A stretch of DNA of 46,159 bases from the NCBI GenBank assembly GCA_018649665.1, contig JABIHL010000073.1, positions 1-46,159 on the forward strand, given 5' to 3'. Source of the stretch: Chloroflexota bacterium (GTDB lineage Bacteria; Chloroflexota; Dehalococcoidia; Lucifugimonadales; Lucifugimonadaceae). Positions 43,038-46,159 of this stretch are shown piece after piece. Position 1 is the stretch's first letter. Each line of letters starts with the position of its first letter. The position numbers and the translations under genes were made by a program. The notes under the pieces were generated by a model, which did not search any database, was not told the DNA's origin, and saw only the letters and a list, made by a program, of their open reading frames with translations.

Positions 43038-43120
43038 GTTCTGACTCCGCTCGATAGTGTCTGTGATCGGTTGATCGACGTATTCTATTGCGCATATTAG
43101 ATTGTTGAGAGGAATTTGCG

Positions 43121-43771
43121 TTGCCAAAAGACATCACGGAACGACTGGCGGCTTGCTACACCGGAGCCGTTTATGACGTAATGCGAGAGATGGGACACCC
43201 CGATTGCGTGTTGCCGCACGAAATTCGTCCGCTCGACGACACTCAGACTCTTGCCGGACCCATTTGGACGTGCAGTGGTCGTATCGACGAAACAATTTCT
43301 AACGACGATTCATTGATGAGTTGGACCGGATTGCTCAGTAAAGCGCCTTCAGGTTCAGTGCTGGTTTGCCAGCCAAATGACTCGACCATCGCTCACATGG
43401 GTGAACTTTCAGCGGAGACTTTGAATCATCGTGGCGTGCTCGGATATGTCGTTGATGGTGGAAACCGAGACTCAGATTTCATCAAGAAACTCGGTTGGCC
43501 TGTGTTCTTTCGCTACTTCACTCCTAAGGACGTAGTAGGCAAGTGGGCAGTGGAATCGATGGGTGAACCGATCGTAATCGGTGATGTTGAAATCACGTCA
43601 GGTGATTGGATTCTTGCTGATATCGACGGTGTTGTGGTTATTCCCCAGTCGATGATCGAGTCGGTTCTCGATAAGACCGAAGAGATCATGTCGACCGAGA
43701 GTGAGCTTAGGACGATGATTCTGAACGGCATGGATCCACAGGAAGCGTATAAAAAGTACCGACTCTTCTGA
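43121..43771 (+). CDS. RraA-like protein (4-hydroxy-4-methyl-2-oxoglutarate aldolase family)
   Basis: This is 216 residues from a TTG with GAGAGGA 8 nt upstream. The family's active-site motif is GYVVDGGNRDSD, with the metal-coordinating Asp after Arg, and the C-terminal DIDGVVVIP is also typical. Members are Mg2+-dependent pyruvate aldolases or oxaloacetate decarboxylases; in enterobacteria the paralog RraA inhibits RNase E. With an acid-sugar dehydratase-like gene divergent across 83 bp, retro-aldol cleavage or decarboxylation of a 2-oxo acid is the better guess. The lineage-specific substrate cannot be read. Confidence 0.85.
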   Translation: MPKDITERLAACYTGAVYDVMREMGHPDCVLPHEIRPLDDTQTLAGPIWTCSGRIDETISNDDSLMSWTGLLSKAPSGSVLVCQPNDSTIAHMGELSAETLNHRGVLGYVVDGGNRDSDFIKKLGWPVFFRYFTPKDVVGKWAVESMGEPIVIGDVEITSGDWILADIDGVVVIPQSMIESVLDKTEEIMSTESELRTMILNGMDPQEAYKKYRLF

Positions 43772-43875
43772 GTCTTAAAGATTCGCTCAAATTACGTTGT
43801 CTCGCATATTGGGCTCTGCTAGGATTGTGATTCAATTCTCGAAGTCGAATATTCCACTTTTTCGTTGAGGCTAAA

Positions 43876-44370
43876 TTGACCACTGCTGAGACAGCGCAGA
43901 GCTCGAAATTACGTGAACAAATCAGGCAAGTGCTGAACGCTCAGCCACAGCCGACGGTAACAGTCCTTTCATCGTTAATCGCGATACAGGATTCGATTCA
44001 CTATCTTCCTGACGAAGCCATCAAAGAGACGGCTACGTTCTGCGGCTCTACCATCAACGAGGTGTGGAGCGTTGCGTCGTTCTACACGAACTTCCGTTTC
44101 ACAGAACCTGGCGATAAGACGCTCGATGTGTGCTGGGGGCCTGCCTGCCACGTTGTTGGGGCGCAAGCAATTCTCGATTCGGTGCACACCGCTCTCGAAA
44201 TCAAAGAAGAGGGCGAAAGTCCCGACCGCAAAGTGACTCTCAAGTACAACACCTGTTTGGGTGCTTGTGCGCAGGGTCCGGTTATCGCAATTAATCATCA
44301 TCTAATCGGCAAACAGACTCCGGAGTCCGCAGCGAAGATCGCTCGAGAGCTTCGAGGCCAGAGCAGCTAG
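43876..44370 (+). CDS. nuoE: NuoE-like NADH dehydrogenase 24 kDa subunit, [2Fe-2S]
   Basis: This is 164 residues from a TTG with GAGG 5 nt upstream. The thioredoxin-like [2Fe-2S] domain has all four ligands: Cys86 and Cys91 in CWGPAC, and Cys127 and Cys131 in CLGAC. An N-terminal helical bundle precedes it (LSSLIAIQDSIHYLP). It pairs with the flavoprotein subunit encoded 45 nt downstream to oxidise NADH or deliver electrons to NAD+. Because only E and F are visible, the complex may be complex I, an NAD-dependent formate dehydrogenase or a bifurcating hydrogenase. Confidence 0.92.
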   Translation: MTTAETAQSSKLREQIRQVLNAQPQPTVTVLSSLIAIQDSIHYLPDEAIKETATFCGSTINEVWSVASFYTNFRFTEPGDKTLDVCWGPACHVVGAQAILDSVHTALEIKEEGESPDRKVTLKYNTCLGACAQGPVIAINHHLIGKQTPESAAKIARELRGQSS

Positions 44371-44414
44371 CTAACAAGCTAGTCGATCAAGAGCACCAGA
44401 GGACCAGATAACCG

Positions 44415-46136
44415 ATGTCAACGCCGTTCGAAGAACTCCAAGCCCGCGCTAAAAAACGCTGGGAGGAGCTGACCTCAGGCGATAGCGCATGGATCAGAGT
44501 CGGCGGCGGCACTTCAGGTCAAGCTGCCGGTGCAGATGCAGTGCTCGACGCATTTAAATCTTCTGTTGAATCATCTGGGGTAAACGCCAACGTTTCTATG
44601 GTCAGCGCAATGGGGTTGATGTACCTAGAACCGCAAGTCGACATTCTTATGCCAAACGGCGCAAGGGTTTACTACGGAAACGTCGAACCTGAAGAAGCTC
44701 AGAAGATTGTTGAGCAACATGTAAAGAACGGCGAACCGCTTACTGAACGGGCGTTCGCTTACTCGGGCGGCGATGGAAACGGTGTTGGAAATCTTCCTGA
44801 ACTGAACAGCTTGCCAATGGTGGCTCTTCAACAGCGAATCGCCACCCGTAACTTCGGCGATACCGATCCTCACGATTTGCTTCAGTATGTTGCAAACGGC
44901 GGTTACACAGCCCTGAACCGTGCTCTAACGGAATTGACTCCCGAAGAGATCGTCAATGAGATCAAAGCTGCCGGGCTACGAGGTCGTGGCGGTGCTGCGT
45001 TCCCAGCGGGAGTGAAGTGGAGCTTCCTGGCTCCATCTAAAGCTCCAGTGAAGTACGTTCTCTGCAACTGCGAAGAAGGCGACCCCGGTGCGTTCAACGA
45101 CAAGGGAATTATTGAGAACGATCCTCACACGCTAGTCGAAGGTCTGATCATCAACGGTTACGCCACTCGATCAACTCACGGATACATATTCATTCGTACT
45201 GGTCACGAGTTGCCAATCGAATCGGCTCGCAAAGCTATCGCTGCTGCCTACGAGGCGGGATTGCTAGGCAAGAATATTCTGGGATCCGACTTCTCATTCG
45301 ATATGGAAGTTTCGCTAACGGGTGATTCTTACGTTGCGGGCGAAGAAACAGCCTTGATGGAAGCGATCGAGGGTAAACGCTCGACTCCACGGTTCAAGCC
45401 TCCGTTCCCGGCTGCTGCGGGTCTTTGGCAGAAGCCGACAAATATCAACAACGTCAAGACGCTCGCTTACGTTCCAGAAATCGTCCGAAATGGATCGGAC
45501 TGGTTCAAGAGCATCGGAACAGAGACCACTTCCGGTACAGCTATCGTTTGTCTTTCAGGGCACATCACTTACCCAGGCATGTATGAAGTGCCGATGGGAA
45601 TGACCATCCGCGAGGTACTTGAAAAAATTGGCGGCGGTGTTTCGGTAGGTGAGCGAATCAAAGTGCTTCAGGCAGGTGGCCCGTTGAACGGCCTGCTTGG
45701 CGAAGACGCATTCGACACCATGATCGACTTCGATGCTATGTCGGCGGCTGGTGCGTCTATCGGATCTGGTGGAATCATCGTCGGAAACGAGACCACGAAC
45801 GTTGTCGACCTATTGCGTTCTCTCATCGCATTCAACCAGTTCGAGTCTTGTGGAAAATGCTTCCCTTGCCGACTTGGCAACACTCATATGCTCGAAATTC
45901 TGGACCGAATGTGCCAGAACAAAGCCAAATCTGCCGACCTTGCTCTTCTTGAGCGCGTTGGCACAAGCATGAAAGCCGGTTCGCTTTGCGGACACGGTCA
46001 ACTTGGCTTCAACCCGATCGCATCAGCTCTGAAGTATTTCGGAGATGAGATCAAATCTTGCTTAGCTGGAGAAATCGCCCCTGGCGGTGTTTTCGGTGAT
46101 GGCACGATGATTCTTCCTACTCGTACACGTCCTTAG
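44415..46136 (+). CDS. nuoF: NuoF-like NADH-binding flavoprotein subunit with cysteine-less N-terminal domain
   Basis: This is a 573-residue protein. About 120 N-terminal residues form a thioredoxin-like domain that in HndC/NuoF-type fusions binds [2Fe-2S]; here its RVGGGTSGQAAGA stretch holds no cysteine. The FMN/NADH domain follows with GRGGAAFPAGVKW and CEEGDPGAFNDKG, then the SLBB-like region. The [4Fe-4S] motif CGKCFPCR with a later Cys in SLCGHGQ completes it. It passes electrons between NADH, FMN and iron-sulfur clusters. No C-terminal ferredoxin domain is present. The catalytic partner probably lies beyond 46159. Confidence 0.93.
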   Translation: MSTPFEELQARAKKRWEELTSGDSAWIRVGGGTSGQAAGADAVLDAFKSSVESSGVNANVSMVSAMGLMYLEPQVDILMPNGARVYYGNVEPEEAQKIVEQHVKNGEPLTERAFAYSGGDGNGVGNLPELNSLPMVALQQRIATRNFGDTDPHDLLQYVANGGYTALNRALTELTPEEIVNEIKAAGLRGRGGAAFPAGVKWSFLAPSKAPVKYVLCNCEEGDPGAFNDKGIIENDPHTLVEGLIINGYATRSTHGYIFIRTGHELPIESARKAIAAAYEAGLLGKNILGSDFSFDMEVSLTGDSYVAGEETALMEAIEGKRSTPRFKPPFPAAAGLWQKPTNINNVKTLAYVPEIVRNGSDWFKSIGTETTSGTAIVCLSGHITYPGMYEVPMGMTIREVLEKIGGGVSVGERIKVLQAGGPLNGLLGEDAFDTMIDFDAMSAAGASIGSGGIIVGNETTNVVDLLRSLIAFNQFESCGKCFPCRLGNTHMLEILDRMCQNKAKSADLALLERVGTSMKAGSLCGHGQLGFNPIASALKYFGDEIKSCLAGEIAPGGVFGDGTMILPTRTRP

Positions 46137-46159
46137 TCTAGAGCCCCACCAAAAGCCCA

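Noticed and set aside
43038-43127. N-terminal 30-residue extension of the sixth enolase
   Set aside because: It does not resemble the family N-terminus and overlaps the divergent RraA-like gene; a GTG with GGAG upstream at 43037 gives the normal start.
1-46159. CRISPR arrays, tRNA genes, insertion sequences, prophage genes, integrase or attachment sites
   Set aside because: I looked for spaced direct repeats, cloverleaf or TTCRA-type signals, transposase motifs and phage genes and found none I could support.

Overview
The window looks like bulk chromosome of a marine, SAR202-like member of the Chloroflexota. That assignment is inference. It rests on six mandelate-racemase-type enolase superfamily genes in 46 kb, the YYY (DUF2298) and Agl23-like (TIGR03663-type) membrane protein pair, CehA/McbA and D-aminoacylase-type hydrolases, and base composition near one half GC by eye. 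I see no rRNA, tRNA, CRISPR array, prophage or insertion sequence. I call 37 protein genes and one structural RNA. By my calls eight genes start with TTG, three with GTG and one (ftsY) with CTG. Several first genes have a -10-like box 6 to 8 nt before the start codon, which suggests leaderless mRNAs.

Layout. 1-3241 (minus): three tandem paralogous acid-sugar dehydratase-like enolases, the first cut by the window edge. 3552-6323 (plus): a zinc alcohol dehydrogenase and a ThDP enzyme of the acetolactate synthase family. 6337-9833: an orphan PD-(D/E)XK-like protein, a ketopantoate reductase-like enzyme and a D-aminoacylase-type amidohydrolase. 9938-17540: lepA, an MFS transporter, galU (minus), a large SRP RNA with an Alu domain, rsmA, ispE, a small membrane protein and an atypical SDR. 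17610-21805 (minus): a CehA/McbA-like PHP hydrolase, a peroxiredoxin and a zinc-family dehydrogenase. 21942-25582 (plus): two translationally coupled enolases and a second ketopantoate reductase-like gene. 25708-30725: exonuclease-helicase (DinG type), OGG1-type glycosylase, and a CCA-adding enzyme on the minus strand. 30856-33206: a DsbA/FrnE-family gene with in-frame TGA, rnc and ftsY. 33244-40467: four envelope genes (YYY protein, Agl23-like GT-C protein, AglD-like flippase-domain protein, FAD oxidoreductase). 40523-46136: an SDR, an SRPBCC protein, a sixth enolase, an RraA-like protein and NuoE/NuoF-like subunits.

The most interesting observation is at 30856-31491. The ORF track begins this thioredoxin-fold gene too late, at a GTG at 30943. 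The frame runs upstream through a TGA at 30904 to an ATG at 30856. That TGA falls exactly where the nucleophilic cysteine of the DsbA/FrnE CPWx motif belongs, and a seven-pair GC-rich hairpin starts 14 nt after it. The simplest reading is a selenoprotein with Sec at residue 17 (U-P-W-V), not a pseudogene. The hairpin does not perfectly match the textbook bacterial SECIS loop, and no selenocysteine machinery is visible in the window.

The metabolic genes fit catabolism of acid sugars and related carboxylates: dehydratases, dehydrogenases, a ThDP lyase/synthase and an RraA-type aldolase/decarboxylase. NADH oxidation would go through a NuoEF-type module whose partner subunits probably lie beyond the right edge.
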